A DNA stretch of 64,000 nucleotides from NCBI RefSeq assembly GCF_002952215.1, contig NZ_CP022600.1:2914001-2978000 (forward strand), in the 5' to 3' direction. The translations under genes were made by a program, and so were the position numbers. The notes below the pieces were generated by a model, which saw only the letters and a program-made list of their open reading frames with translations, searched no databases and was not told where the DNA came from. The stretch comes from Porphyrobacter sp. HT-58-2 (GTDB lineage: Bacteria > Pseudomonadota > Alphaproteobacteria > Sphingomonadales > Sphingomonadaceae). Of this stretch, positions 25,759 to 35,243 are shown piece by piece (position 1 is the stretch's first letter; every line of letters begins with the position of its first letter).

Positions 25759-27648
25759 ATGCCGGCTCGCATCATCGAACCCAACACCACTCCTTTTGCC
25801 AAGGTCGCAATCGACCCGGTGACGCTCGACATCATCGAGAACGCGCTGAGGAACGCCCGCATCGAAATGGACGCGACCCTCGTGCGCACCGCCATGAGCC
25901 CCGGCATCCGCGAACAGGGCGATGCCTTCCCGCTGATCTCCGATCCCGCCGGCAAAATGATCGTCGGCCAGTTCGGCAGCTTCATCGACGGCTTCCTGCA
26001 AAGCTATGACGGCACGATCGAGGACGGGGACATGATCTTCCTGTCCGATCCCTATTCCTGCGGCGGCGCGATCAGCCACTCGAACGACTGGCTGGTGCTG
26101 CTCCCGGTGTTCAAGGACGGGCGGTTGCTCGCCTACACTGCGATGTTCGGCCACCAGAGCGACATCGGCGGGAGCGTGCCGGGTTCGATGCCGATCGGCG
26201 CGTCCTCGATCTTCGAGGAAGGCGTGCGCATCCCCCCCGTCAAGATCTGGAAGCGCGGCGAATATAACGAAGACCTGATGAAGCTGGTGATGCACCAGAC
26301 CCGCAAGCCCGACTGGTGTCAGGCGGACCTCAACGCCCTGATCGCCTCGTGCCGCGTCGCCGCGCGCCGCGTGATCGAGATGGCCGACCGCTTCGGCGAC
26401 GATGTCTATGTCTCGGCCACGCAGGAGCTGCTCGCGCGCAACCACCGCGCGATGAAGGCGCTGCTGGCGATGGCGGTGGCCGAGGAACCGGTGAGCTTCG
26501 AGGATTACATCTGCGACGACGGCAAGGGCTACGGCCCCTACAAGATCCGCTGCACCATGTGGCGCGAGGGTGACCGCGTGATCCTCGATTTCGAGGGCAC
26601 GGACCCGCAATCGGCCGCCTCGATCAACTTTTTCCTCAATGAAAACATGTTCAAGATGTTCTTCGGCATCTACATGATCATGGTCTTCGATCCGCAGATC
26701 CTGTTCAATGACGGGTTCTACGATCTGATCGAGGTGCGCATTCCCGAAGGCTCGCTGCTGAAGCCGCACTTCCCCGCCGCGCTTTCGGGCCGCACCCATG
26801 CGCTGGGCCGGATCTTCGACATTCTCGGCGGGCTGCTCGGGCAGAAGACGCCGGAATTCCTCAACGCCGCAGGCTTCTCCTCCTCCCCGCACCTGTTCTA
26901 TTCGGGCTGGGACGCGCGCGAGGATGGGACGCGCGACTGGTTCCAGCTGTTCCAGATCGGCTTTGGCGGGATTCCGGGCCGTCCCCTCGGTGACGGGCCG
27001 GACGGGCATTCGCTGTGGCCGGGCTTCACCAATGTCCCCAACGAGTTCCTCGAACGCTACTTCCCGCTGCGCATCGAGCGTTACTCGACCGCGCCCGACA
27101 GCGGCGGGGCGGGGCTGCATCGCGGCGGCAACGGCATCCACATGACCTACCGCTTCCTCGCCGACGGCGAGATCGCGATCCATGACGACCGCTGGTTCGT
27201 GCCGCCCTGGGGCGTGAATGGCGGCCATCCGGGCGCGCGGGCGAGGAAGGTGCTGGAGCGGGCCGACGGCACCTCCGAAATCGTCGGCAACAAGGTCGAG
27301 AGCGTCGCGGTGAAGGCGGGTGATCTGCTGCACTTCATCACCTGGGGCGGCGGCGGCTGGGGTGACCCGCTGGCGCGCGATCCGGAACTGGTCGGCCTCG
27401 AAATCCGTCAGGGCCTCGTTACCCCCGAAGGCGCGCGCGCCTATGGCGTCGTGGCGGATGGCGAAGGCGTGGTGGACACCGCCGCAACTGCCGCCCTGCG
27501 CGCCGACATGTCGGCCAACAGGGGCGATCTGCCGCTGTTCGACTATGGCCCCGGCATCGAAGCCCTGCGCGCCAATTGCGAGGCCGAAACCGGCCTCCCT
27601 GCCCCGATCCAGCCGGTGTGGACCACCTTGCGGGAGGCAGCGGAATGA
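25759..27648 (+). CDS. Hydantoinase/oxoprolinase family protein, subunit B
   Basis: 629 residues, a complete HyuB domain. Family segments include the N-terminal DPVTLDIIENALRNARIEMDATL region, SDPYSCGGAISHSNDW, and the near-C-terminal GGWGDPLARDPELV. It is the partner of HyuA in N-methylhydantoinase or of acetone carboxylase-type complexes. Its stop overlaps the CoA-transferase start (ATGA), showing tight translational coupling. Confidence 0.9.
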   Translation: MPARIIEPNTTPFAKVAIDPVTLDIIENALRNARIEMDATLVRTAMSPGIREQGDAFPLISDPAGKMIVGQFGSFIDGFLQSYDGTIEDGDMIFLSDPYSCGGAISHSNDWLVLLPVFKDGRLLAYTAMFGHQSDIGGSVPGSMPIGASSIFEEGVRIPPVKIWKRGEYNEDLMKLVMHQTRKPDWCQADLNALIASCRVAARRVIEMADRFGDDVYVSATQELLARNHRAMKALLAMAVAEEPVSFEDYICDDGKGYGPYKIRCTMWREGDRVILDFEGTDPQSAASINFFLNENMFKMFFGIYMIMVFDPQILFNDGFYDLIEVRIPEGSLLKPHFPAALSGRTHALGRIFDILGGLLGQKTPEFLNAAGFSSSPHLFYSGWDAREDGTRDWFQLFQIGFGGIPGRPLGDGPDGHSLWPGFTNVPNEFLERYFPLRIERYSTAPDSGGAGLHRGGNGIHMTYRFLADGEIAIHDDRWFVPPWGVNGGHPGARARKVLERADGTSEIVGNKVESVAVKAGDLLHFITWGGGGWGDPLARDPELVGLEIRQGLVTPEGARAYGVVADGEGVVDTAATAALRADMSANRGDLPLFDYGPGIEALRANCEAETGLPAPIQPVWTTLREAAE

Positions 27649-28829
27649 GCGGCGCCCTGCAAGGGATCAAGGTCGTCGAAATGGGCCAACTCCTCGCCGG
27701 CCCCTTCTGCGGCCAGCTGCTCGGCGACATGGGCGCGGATGTGGTGAAGATCGAGCCGCCGGGCGCGGGCGATCCGATGCGCAACTGGGGTCAGGGCGAC
27801 GAGAAGGTGCAGTGGGAAGTGATCGCGCGCAACAAGCGTTCGGTCACCTGCAATCTGCGCGTGCCGGAAGGTCAGGCGCTCGCCAAGCGGCTGATTGCCG
27901 AGGCCGATGTGCTGATCGAGAACTTCAAACCCGGCACACTGGAACGCTGGGGCCTCAGCCCTGCCGAACTCCACGCCATCAACCCTGGCCTCATCATCGC
28001 CCGCATGTCGGGTTATGGGCAGGACGGGCCGTACAGCGACCGGGCCGGTTTCGGCGGGATCGGGGAGGCGATGGGCGGCTGGCGCTATATCGTCGGTGAG
28101 CCGGACCGTCCGCCCTCCCGCATGGGCATCTCGATCGGCGACACCCTGTGCGCGACCTATGGCTGCATGGGCGTGCTCGCCGCGCTCCATCACCGCGAGA
28201 AGACCGGCGAGGGGCAGGTAGTGGACTCTGCGCTTTACGAAGCGGTGTTGCAGGTGATGGAGGGCTTGGTCCCCGAATATGACCGCAACGGGGTGATCCG
28301 CGAACGCACCGGAGCAATCCTGAAGGGCATCGCGCCGTCGAACGTCTACACCTGCAAGGACGGCGTTTACATGATCGGCGGCAATGGCGATGCGATCTTC
28401 GCGCGGCTGTGCCAGGCGATGGGCCGCCCCGAACTTGCCAGCGACGAGCGTTATGCCACTCATATCGCCCGCGGGACCCATCAGGACGAGCTGGACGTGC
28501 TGGTCAATGCATGGACCAGCACGCTGACGGTGGACGAGGTCGATGCGCTGATGACCGAATATTCGATCCCCGCAGGCCGGGTCTACCGCGCGCCCGAAAT
28601 GCTCGCCGATCCGCATTTTCAGGCGCGTGAGGCGATCATCGAGGTCGAGACGCAGGCGCGCGGCAAGATCAAGATGCAGAACGCCTTTCCCAAGCTCTCC
28701 AAGACCCCCAGCACCATCCGCCGCCCTGCCCCCGCTAAGCCGGGGCAGGACAATGCCGAGGTGTTTGCCGAGCGACTCGGTATGGGGACTGATGAACTTG
28801 CCCGACTGGCCGAGGCAGGAATCATCTGA
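27645..28829 (+). CDS. CaiB/BaiF family (class III) CoA-transferase
   Basis: 394 residues. I place the start at 27645, which overlaps the upstream stop by four bases. The family N-terminal block is VVEMGQLLAGPFCGQLLGDMGADVVKIE, followed by NKRSVTCNLRVPEG and then GIAPSNVYTCKDG. These enzymes move CoA between acyl groups through an aspartyl-CoA intermediate. Next to an HMG-lyase family enzyme it probably activates the organic acid that the lyase then cleaves. The acid is unknown. Confidence 0.9.
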   Translation: MSGALQGIKVVEMGQLLAGPFCGQLLGDMGADVVKIEPPGAGDPMRNWGQGDEKVQWEVIARNKRSVTCNLRVPEGQALAKRLIAEADVLIENFKPGTLERWGLSPAELHAINPGLIIARMSGYGQDGPYSDRAGFGGIGEAMGGWRYIVGEPDRPPSRMGISIGDTLCATYGCMGVLAALHHREKTGEGQVVDSALYEAVLQVMEGLVPEYDRNGVIRERTGAILKGIAPSNVYTCKDGVYMIGGNGDAIFARLCQAMGRPELASDERYATHIARGTHQDELDVLVNAWTSTLTVDEVDALMTEYSIPAGRVYRAPEMLADPHFQAREAIIEVETQARGKIKMQNAFPKLSKTPSTIRRPAPAKPGQDNAEVFAERLGMGTDELARLAEAGII

Positions 28830-29464
28830 TGAGCGACCCTTCGGCATCGGACAATTACGCCGGGGTCTATGAAGGGCGACTCCAGCCCGGCAGCCGCCCG
28901 GCACTGGTGATTGTCGATGTGGTGATGGCGTACCTCACCGAAGACTCGGCGCTGTTCATGGACACCGCCGCCGCCGCGCGAGACAGCAATGTGCGCCTCG
29001 CAGCAGCGGCCCGCGCAGCAGGCGTGCCGGTGGTGTTCACCAATGTCCAGTACAAGCCCGACGGGTCGGACGGCGGGGTGTTCTACCGCAAGGCCCCGGT
29101 GCTCAAGGCCTTCATCGAAGGTTCGCCGCTCGGCGCTTTCCCGCCCGAACTCACCCCGCAGCCGGGCGACAAAGTGTTCACCAAGCAATACCCCAGCGCC
29201 TTCTTTGGCACGGGTCTGGCCGAGACGCTCCATGCCGAGGGCATCGATACGGTTCTGATCACCGGCTATTCGACCAGCGGCTGCGTCCGCGCCAGCGCGC
29301 TCGACGCGATGCAATATGGCTTTATCCCGCTCGTCGTGCGCGAGGCCTGCGCTGATCGTCACCCCGCCCCGCACGATGCAAACCTGTTCGACCTTCAGGC
29401 CAAATATGCTGAGGTCATCTTCGAAACAGACGCGCTGGCGGTAATCGGTCGTTCCAGCGCCTGA
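28829..29464 (+). CDS. Isochorismatase-family cysteine hydrolase (N-carbamoylsarcosine amidase-like)
   Basis: 211 residues. The fold is alpha/beta with a catalytic triad: aspartate in LVIVDVVMAYL, a lysine in KQYPSAF, and the cysteine in TGYSTSGCVRASA. The layout, including the SAFFGTGLAETL segment and DRHPAPHDANLFD, is closest to N-carbamoylsarcosine amidases among the families I know. Such an enzyme would take the carbamoyl product of a hydantoinase, which fits the HyuAB neighbours. The start overlaps the CoA-transferase stop as TGATG. Confidence 0.88.
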   Translation: MSDPSASDNYAGVYEGRLQPGSRPALVIVDVVMAYLTEDSALFMDTAAAARDSNVRLAAAARAAGVPVVFTNVQYKPDGSDGGVFYRKAPVLKAFIEGSPLGAFPPELTPQPGDKVFTKQYPSAFFGTGLAETLHAEGIDTVLITGYSTSGCVRASALDAMQYGFIPLVVREACADRHPAPHDANLFDLQAKYAEVIFETDALAVIGRSSA

Positions 29465-29559
29465 CCGGGGCAGATCCCGGCCGCCTGCGAGGCGCTTGAC
29501 GCTGGGCTTGCGGCTGCGGCACAAGCGGCCCCTGCTATCCTTCAGGGAGCGTGCCGGGA

Positions 29560-31164
29560 ATGCCAGCAAAAGCTTTCGGCCTGAGCGCAGCGGGGGTGCT
29601 TGCCGCGCTGGCCGGTTTTGCGTGGCTGGCGGCCGATCATGATACCCCTTCCCTCTCCCAGCCAAAACTCGGTGAGGATGCTGATGCGGCCATGCGGGGG
29701 GCAGCAGTTTTTGCCGGGGGCGCGTTCGGCGGCATATCTCTGACCGCACTCGAAACAAACGCCGTGCCGTTCAAGCTGGTGGCCGCGGCGCTTGTGCTGG
29801 AGGAACAGGCCCGCGACCCTGCCACCCCAGCCGACCTTGCGACCTTGCGTCGTGTGATGCAGCGGTTCGGCTTTCTGTACCCAATCGAGGTCGATGGTCT
29901 GCCTGACGGGGTACGTCTGACATTGGCGGAAAAGCCGCTTGGCATGACCCATGGCATGATCGCGCCGATTGGCGGAGCGCAGGTGGAGATCGCCAATCTC
30001 GGCTGTGCTGCGTGCCATGGCGGGGTCGCCTACGCCTCGGACGGAACCCCTGAGCCGCAGCGCGCAGTGCTGGGCATGCCCAACACCTCACTCGATCTCG
30101 AAAGCTACACTCAGGCGGTGTTCGTGGCGCTGCGCCGCCATGCCGACAGCCCGGCGCTGCTGGAAATGGCCGAGCGATTGTTCCCCGAAATGGGGTGGCG
30201 GGAACGTGTCTCGCTGCGCTGGATCGTGCTGCCGCTGGCGCGCGATCGGCTTGACAGGCTGGCGGGAAAAGATCGTGCTCTGCCTTTTCCCAATGGCCTG
30301 CCCGGCGCAACCAATGGCGTTGCGGCACTCAAGCTGCAGAGCGGTACACCGTTTCTCGGCGGAGGCATGGAAGATCGCGGCTTTGTCTCGATTCCCGACC
30401 TTGCGCTGCGCCATCGCCGCAGCCGTCTGCTGGCCGATGGTGCCTACGCCACCCCGTCGGGCACAGCAAACCTGCGCGAGCTGGCGGCGATCACCAGCTT
30501 CTTCACCGTGCCGAGCATGGGGGTAAAGCCCGAAGAAGCCCGCCGACATATCCCTGATGCCGAAGCGATTTTTGCGTGGCTTGCCGATTACCGCCCACAG
30601 GCCTTTCCAGGCCCTGTCGATTTGGGCGATGCCGAACGCGGGGCCGCGATCTATGCTGCTGGCTGTGCCGCATGCCATGGGCGGGTCGACTGGAATGGGG
30701 GAGCGCCCCGGCTATTATCCTACCCTGACTGGATCGGCGATGTCGGCACTGACCCGCTGCGCGCCGCCGCGATTGACGAACCGCTCGCTGCAGCGATCCG
30801 CGGTTCGGCCTATGGCAAGGCGATCATCGTCAGGCCGGGCGATGGCTATGCCGCACCGCCGCTGGCGGGGGTCTGGTCTTCGGCACCCTACCTTCACAAT
30901 GGTTCAGTGCCGAGCCTTGCTGCGCTGCTTGATCCGCGCCTGCGCCCGGCGCGCTTCATGGTCGGTGGCCACGCGCTGGACTGGGAGAGCATGGGCCTGC
31001 TCCTGACGCCAGAGGGCACCTATCCCGAAGGCTATCTGCCCTTCGCCATGCCGCAATGGGTAGACACCAGCCAGCCCGGACTGAGCAATAGCGGGCACCG
31101 CTATGGCAGCGAACTGACCTTGCAGGAGCGGCGGGCGCTGATTGAATTCCTTAAGCTGCTTTAG
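29560..31164 (+). CDS. Di-heme c-type cytochrome (peroxidase / RoxA-like superfamily)
   Basis: 534 residues from the ATG at 29560; a GTG at 29551 is directly against the ribosome site. The N-terminus is a signal peptide or anchor (AAGVLAALAGFAWLA). Two CxxCH heme sites are visible, CAACHGG near residue 150 and CAACHGR near residue 370. The C-terminal APYLHNGSVPSLAALL segment is typical of the MauG/CcpA and rubber oxygenase RoxA superfamily. It acts in the periplasm. The substrate is not known. Its stop overlaps the convergent nitroreductase gene by four bases. Confidence 0.85.
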   Translation: MPAKAFGLSAAGVLAALAGFAWLAADHDTPSLSQPKLGEDADAAMRGAAVFAGGAFGGISLTALETNAVPFKLVAAALVLEEQARDPATPADLATLRRVMQRFGFLYPIEVDGLPDGVRLTLAEKPLGMTHGMIAPIGGAQVEIANLGCAACHGGVAYASDGTPEPQRAVLGMPNTSLDLESYTQAVFVALRRHADSPALLEMAERLFPEMGWRERVSLRWIVLPLARDRLDRLAGKDRALPFPNGLPGATNGVAALKLQSGTPFLGGGMEDRGFVSIPDLALRHRRSRLLADGAYATPSGTANLRELAAITSFFTVPSMGVKPEEARRHIPDAEAIFAWLADYRPQAFPGPVDLGDAERGAAIYAAGCAACHGRVDWNGGAPRLLSYPDWIGDVGTDPLRAAAIDEPLAAAIRGSAYGKAIIVRPGDGYAAPPLAGVWSSAPYLHNGSVPSLAALLDPRLRPARFMVGGHALDWESMGLLLTPEGTYPEGYLPFAMPQWVDTSQPGLSNSGHRYGSELTLQERRALIEFLKLL

Positions 31165-32150
31165 CTTACGAGCACTTCGGACAGCGGCAGACGAGCGCGA
31201 AGGAAGGGCGCGCCGTCGCGGCGACCGATGCGCAGGGCGCTGACGAGGCGGCGCTCGGGGCCAATCCCGTGCGCCTTGCACAAGGCCATCGCCGCCTCCT
31301 GATCGTCAGCGAGCGCAGCAAGAACATTGCCTCCCAGCCCGCCCGCATCGACTTCCAGCCACAAGCGGTGGAAGGCGCGGCCACTGTCAAACGGGTCTTC
31401 GTCAGCAGGCCGGTGGAACAGCACCACGGCGGCGGCCTTGGCAAAGCCCTTGGCCTCGGAAAGCAGAGCAGGCGCAAGGCCCAGCGCGGCGAGCGGGCGG
31501 AACAGCGGCCCAAGTACCGCGCCAGCCCCGGCCGCCTCGATCCCTGACAGCTGCATGGCGGCGGCATTAAGCCCGTCACGCGCCCAATCGGGATGGCGCC
31601 GGTTCAGCCGCATCCAGTGGCGCAGTTCAGCGCGGAAGCCATGCCCACGCATGATACCGAAGCTGGCGCGGTCATAGAGCGCGGCGGCTTGCGCGATCTG
31701 CGCGGGGTCAGCGATGATCACCCGGTCCTCTCCCGCCAGCGCCTGCGCCGCCGTGTGGTCCTGCGGCGTGGGCGGCAGGAAGCCACCGCGCCACGAAGCC
31801 CGCGTCTCCAGCACCGCCAGCAGCGGGTCGGGCGTGGCCCCGTCCGCGAAAGTGAGGCGAGCAACAGGTCGCAGCCCTTCCGCCTCCGCTCCTGAAAGTC
31901 GCTCGATCCGCGTCGCCAGCCCCGCGCCCGAGGCGGCAATCGCCACCCCTTCGGCCGCCGCGCCAAGGCTGATGGCGGCATCATGGCCGCGGGGATCGCC
32001 CACCGTCAGCCGCCGCGTGGTGTCCTCCAGCAGCACCAGCGCCCCATGCTCACTAACGCCCTCGATCCGCCAGCGCGCCGGCTGGACGTTGTGGACGCTG
32101 GGCGAGGCAATGGCGGCAGCGACGAAGGCGCGCAGGTCATCGGCGGTCAT
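31161..32150 (-). CDS. Nitroreductase-family (Acg-like) FMN protein
   Basis: 329 residues from the ATG at 32150, which overlaps the upstream GNAT stop as ATGA. The N-terminal FMN-binding region has ASPSVHNVQPARWRIEG, the hallmark of Acg-type and nitroreductase-like proteins. The sequence is Ala-rich and longer than classic NfsB enzymes (about 217 residues), fitting the Acg or MoeY-C-terminal branch. It is the last gene of a five-gene operon with a ThiF-like enzyme. Fused ThiF-nitroreductase proteins exist in mycobacteria, so a linked function is plausible. Confidence 0.8.
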   Translation of the reverse strand: MTADDLRAFVAAAIASPSVHNVQPARWRIEGVSEHGALVLLEDTTRRLTVGDPRGHDAAISLGAAAEGVAIAASGAGLATRIERLSGAEAEGLRPVARLTFADGATPDPLLAVLETRASWRGGFLPPTPQDHTAAQALAGEDRVIIADPAQIAQAAALYDRASFGIMRGHGFRAELRHWMRLNRRHPDWARDGLNAAAMQLSGIEAAGAGAVLGPLFRPLAALGLAPALLSEAKGFAKAAAVVLFHRPADEDPFDSGRAFHRLWLEVDAGGLGGNVLAALADDQEAAMALCKAHGIGPERRLVSALRIGRRDGAPFLRARLPLSEVLVS

Positions 32151-33238
32151 GCAAGCACCTTCCGGAACAAGTGCAGCTTGTGAAGCCACCGGCCATTCAT
32201 TTTCTCGACCTGCCTGAGGCTCGCCGGGTTCTCGTCGGCAATCCATGTCCCGCCGACCGTGTCATACCCCGCCGCGCGCACCCGGGCGAGCGTTTCGGCC
32301 AGCATCGCGCTCATGATCCCCTGCCCGTGTGCCGCGCGCGCGACCGAGTAGAAGATGATCACCGCGCGCTTGCGGTTCATGCGGTAACGCAGGAAGTGCC
32401 ACGGGGTCGCCAGGCCGATCCGCGACCGGGTCGCCTTCAGGAAACCGTTGAGGTCGGGGATGGCGATGATCACCCCCACCGGCTCCCCATCGCGCTTCAC
32501 CACCGAGGACAGGCGCGGGTCGAGGATCGTGCTAAGCTCGCCGGCCTGAAACTGGAACTCCTCCGCGGTCAGGGGGACGAACATCGGATTGTCGTGGAAG
32601 CCATCGTTCAGCAGCAGGCGGGCTTCCTCCATGCGCTGTGGGAAGGTCGATTTGCGGATCGGGGCGAAGGTGAAATGCGCAGGGTCCAGCGGGGCGGATG
32701 CGGGGGTCGCCTTGGCGAGGTCGATCTCGAAGGTGGTCATCGGAAAGAACCGGGCGAAGCCGCTGGCCTCCAGCATATCGGGAAGCCACGGCGCGCCCAC
32801 GATCATGTCGGTATAGGCGGTCTGATCGAAGCCCCCGGTCATCACCCCGCATTGCTGCATGGCGGTAAGATTGAAGTTGCCGACCAGTTCGTCCATCCCC
32901 TGATCGCGGGCAAAGCCCTCGGCAGCGTCCAGCAGCATTCGCCCAGCCTCGGGATCGTTGGCGCAATCGAAGAAGCCGAACTGCGCACGGCTCCAGCCCC
33001 AGCGTTCGTTCGACTGGCGGTGCAGGTGGGCGATGATCCGCCCCACCGGCGCGTCGCCACGATGGGCTGTCCAGAAGCGGAAAGGATTGCCTGCCCGCCA
33101 CAGCGGGTTCTTGGCCGGATCGAGCATCCGCTCAATATCGCCCCGCATCGGTGAAACATAACCGATTGCGGGCGAATAGGCGTGGAAGGGCGCTTCGAAG
33201 AAGGCTTGGCGGTCGCCTTCGCGCAAGGTCAGGGTCAT
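32147..33238 (-). CDS. GNAT-like acyltransferase, YghO-like
   Basis: 363 residues. The N-terminal half has HAYSPAIGYVSPMRGDIERML and PVGRIIAHLHRQSNERWG, typical of the YghO-like large GNAT group. The C-terminal half carries a GNAT-type motif around YSVARAAHGQGIMSAMLAETL, where the Q/R-x-x-G-x-G/A pattern binds acetyl-CoA. Both neighbours overlap it by four bases. The acceptor is unknown. In this operon it could modify a peptide, polyamine or lipid. Confidence 0.75.
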   Translation of the reverse strand: MTLTLREGDRQAFFEAPFHAYSPAIGYVSPMRGDIERMLDPAKNPLWRAGNPFRFWTAHRGDAPVGRIIAHLHRQSNERWGWSRAQFGFFDCANDPEAGRMLLDAAEGFARDQGMDELVGNFNLTAMQQCGVMTGGFDQTAYTDMIVGAPWLPDMLEASGFARFFPMTTFEIDLAKATPASAPLDPAHFTFAPIRKSTFPQRMEEARLLLNDGFHDNPMFVPLTAEEFQFQAGELSTILDPRLSSVVKRDGEPVGVIIAIPDLNGFLKATRSRIGLATPWHFLRYRMNRKRAVIIFYSVARAAHGQGIMSAMLAETLARVRAAGYDTVGGTWIADENPASLRQVEKMNGRWLHKLHLFRKVLA

Positions 33239-34374
33239 GGCGCACGCTCCAGCAGCCGAGCGACGATGGTAAGCTCCTGCGTCAGTCGCGCTTCATCGAG
33301 CGCCCCGCCCGAAACGGCAAGGAAGCGCGGCGCGGGCGCAGGGGCGAGGCGCAGCAGGTGGCTGGCCCCGTAACGGGCGAGCAGCTCGCGCGCGGCGTCG
33401 GTCAGCGTCTCGTTCGCGGGATCGCGGGCAGCGGTTACTACCGGGCGGGCTGCAAGCGCGACGACCAGATCGTCCGGCAGATCGGCCAGTGCCTCGGCGG
33501 TGACGGGCACGGCATGGGCGAGCAGCGGATGCGCGGCGAGGATCGCGGCTTCGTCAGGCGCAGCGCGGGCAATCGGGAGCAGCAGGCCCTCGCCGCGCGC
33601 CGGGGCAGCGGCAAAGCGTTCTGCCAGCAACACCAGCGCTGCCGCCGCACTCGCCGTGGCGGCTATGGCCGAGGCGAGCGCTGCGGGCGCCGCCGCTAGC
33701 TGCACCGCAAGCGCCGTCAGCCCGCCCGCACCTGCGACCAGCGCAAGGTCGCCCAGCAGCCGCAGCGGGCGGCTCGCTGTGCCGGCAAGCCGCGAACAGG
33801 CAAGCACGAACACCAGCGCCGCGAACGGCCCCCCTCGGAAGGGCAGATCGGGGAAGGCGAAGGCGAAATCGGTCGCCAGCAGCGGGAGTGCCAGCGCGAA
33901 GGCGAGCGCGAGCATATCGCCTGCGCGCCGTTCGGCCAGCGACACGGAGCCGCGCTGGCGCAGCAGGTGGAGCAGGATCGCCACCACCACCGCCGCCTGA
34001 AACAGCGCGAGCGCGATCAGGGCCGGGCCTGTCCACACCAGCCCGAACGTCACCGCCAGCAGCGAAAAGCCCCCCGCCCCGAACAACGCCAGCAGCTTGA
34101 GCCAGCGCGGCGCGTGGCGGCGCACCAGTTCCTCGGCAAGGCGCAGTGTGACGAGCGGCAGCCACGCCGCCACCACCATGATTGCCGCCACGATCAGCGG
34201 CGAGGGCAGCGCCAGTCCCGCCAGCCGCAGGGCCAGCAACAGCCCGATCAGCGTCAGCAGCCGCGCGAGATAGCCCGCCACGCCGCCCCCGCGCGCCGCT
34301 TCGGCCACGCCTGCGCGCGCGACCAACGCCGCAAGCAGGCCGATCATTGTCAGCAGCGCTCCGATGGCGGTCAT
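33235..34374 (-). CDS. Polytopic membrane protein of unknown function
   Basis: 379 residues, very rich in Ala and Leu. I count about nine to ten hydrophobic stretches over residues 1-250, then a basic, more soluble C-terminal region ending near a NALTDAARELLARYGASHLLRL-like segment. I recognise no family motif. It overlaps ThiF upstream and the GNAT-like gene downstream by ATGA, so it is certainly part of this operon. A channel, or a membrane anchor of the complex, is possible. Confidence 0.65.
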   Translation of the reverse strand: MTAIGALLTMIGLLAALVARAGVAEAARGGGVAGYLARLLTLIGLLLALRLAGLALPSPLIVAAIMVVAAWLPLVTLRLAEELVRRHAPRWLKLLALFGAGGFSLLAVTFGLVWTGPALIALALFQAAVVVAILLHLLRQRGSVSLAERRAGDMLALAFALALPLLATDFAFAFPDLPFRGGPFAALVFVLACSRLAGTASRPLRLLGDLALVAGAGGLTALAVQLAAAPAALASAIAATASAAAALVLLAERFAAAPARGEGLLLPIARAAPDEAAILAAHPLLAHAVPVTAEALADLPDDLVVALAARPVVTAARDPANETLTDAARELLARYGASHLLRLAPAPAPRFLAVSGGALDEARLTQELTIVARLLERAP

Positions 34375-35243
34375 GCCAGCAGTCTTGCCATGAAGCGCCG
34401 CACCAGCGCGCGCTTGGCAAAGGCCAGCGGCGCGGCCAGCGGACGCTCGACACGCTGGGCGTGCGGGTTGAAGAAATAGCCGCGATAGTCGGTGCCGCCG
34501 GGCCTGCGCAGGATCACCCGGATCGCCTCCTCGGCCATCATCGTGCCGGCCATTGTCACCATCGTCGAGAAACTGAAGCGTGACCGCTTGCCCGCCGCAA
34601 CTTCAGCAGCGACGTCCAGATCGACATGCTTATGACTGGAGGAATGGACGAGCACATATTCGATCTCGCGCATCAGACATTCGACGCCCATTTCCTTGGT
34701 GATCGCCTGCCAGGGCACGCCCAGCGTCGGGTAGCCGAGCCGCTCCTCCAGCCGGGGGTCGTGCGGGCGCACCACCGTCACGGAAGGCAGGGGTGAGGCA
34801 TAGGCATCGATCAGCGTGCGCCCATGCGTGCGGCACTGGCGATAATATTCCGCGCCCGCTGCGGCATCATCGGTGCCGTTGATCGCCACAGCGACGCGCG
34901 GGAGAATGTCTGGCAGGCGCTCAGTCCATTCCGCGCCCAGCACCTCGATAGTGACGTCAGGATTGATCTCGCGTGCCAGCCGGGCGGCGGCCTCTGCCTT
35001 CAGTTCGCCGATGGTGTCGGCGCGGGCGAACAGCTGGCGGTTGAGGTTCGACACCTCAAACATGTCGATATCGGCGATCACGAAGCGGCCGACACCGGCC
35101 CGCACCAGCGCCATGAAAGCGGCGCCGCCCATCCCGCCCACGCCGGGGATGAAGACGCAGGCCTCGCGCAACTGGGTCTGTTCGCCCTCAGTCACGAAGC
35201 CGCGATTGCGAGTGGTCATCTCGGGATAGCTGAACGCGGTCAT
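34371..35243 (-). CDS. ThiF/E1-like adenylyltransferase (MoeW/MoeY-like)
   Basis: 290 residues. A Rossmann-type E1 fold: nucleotide loop GVGGMGG at residues 34-40, ADIDMFEVSNLNRQ with the acidic ribose residue and the arginine of the NRQ motif (residues 66-70), and K82 in the next helix. No CxxC zinc pairs are visible, and the only cysteines are in YYRQCRTHG and MGVECLMRE, so the classic ThiF zinc ribbon is missing. It probably adenylates a carboxyl group, by analogy with MoeB/ThiF, but its protein or peptide substrate is unknown. Confidence 0.85.
   Translation of the reverse strand: MTAFSYPEMTTRNRGFVTEGEQTQLREACVFIPGVGGMGGAAFMALVRAGVGRFVIADIDMFEVSNLNRQLFARADTIGELKAEAAARLAREINPDVTIEVLGAEWTERLPDILPRVAVAINGTDDAAAGAEYYRQCRTHGRTLIDAYASPLPSVTVVRPHDPRLEERLGYPTLGVPWQAITKEMGVECLMREIEYVLVHSSSHKHVDLDVAAEVAAGKRSRFSFSTMVTMAGTMMAEEAIRVILRRPGGTDYRGYFFNPHAQRVERPLAAPLAFAKRALVRRFMARLLA

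Noticed and set aside
23487..25985. 832-residue minus-strand open frame
   Set aside because: It lies opposite hyuA, which has clear family motifs. The long frame is a by-product of high GC codon bias and has repetitive His/Arg-rich content.
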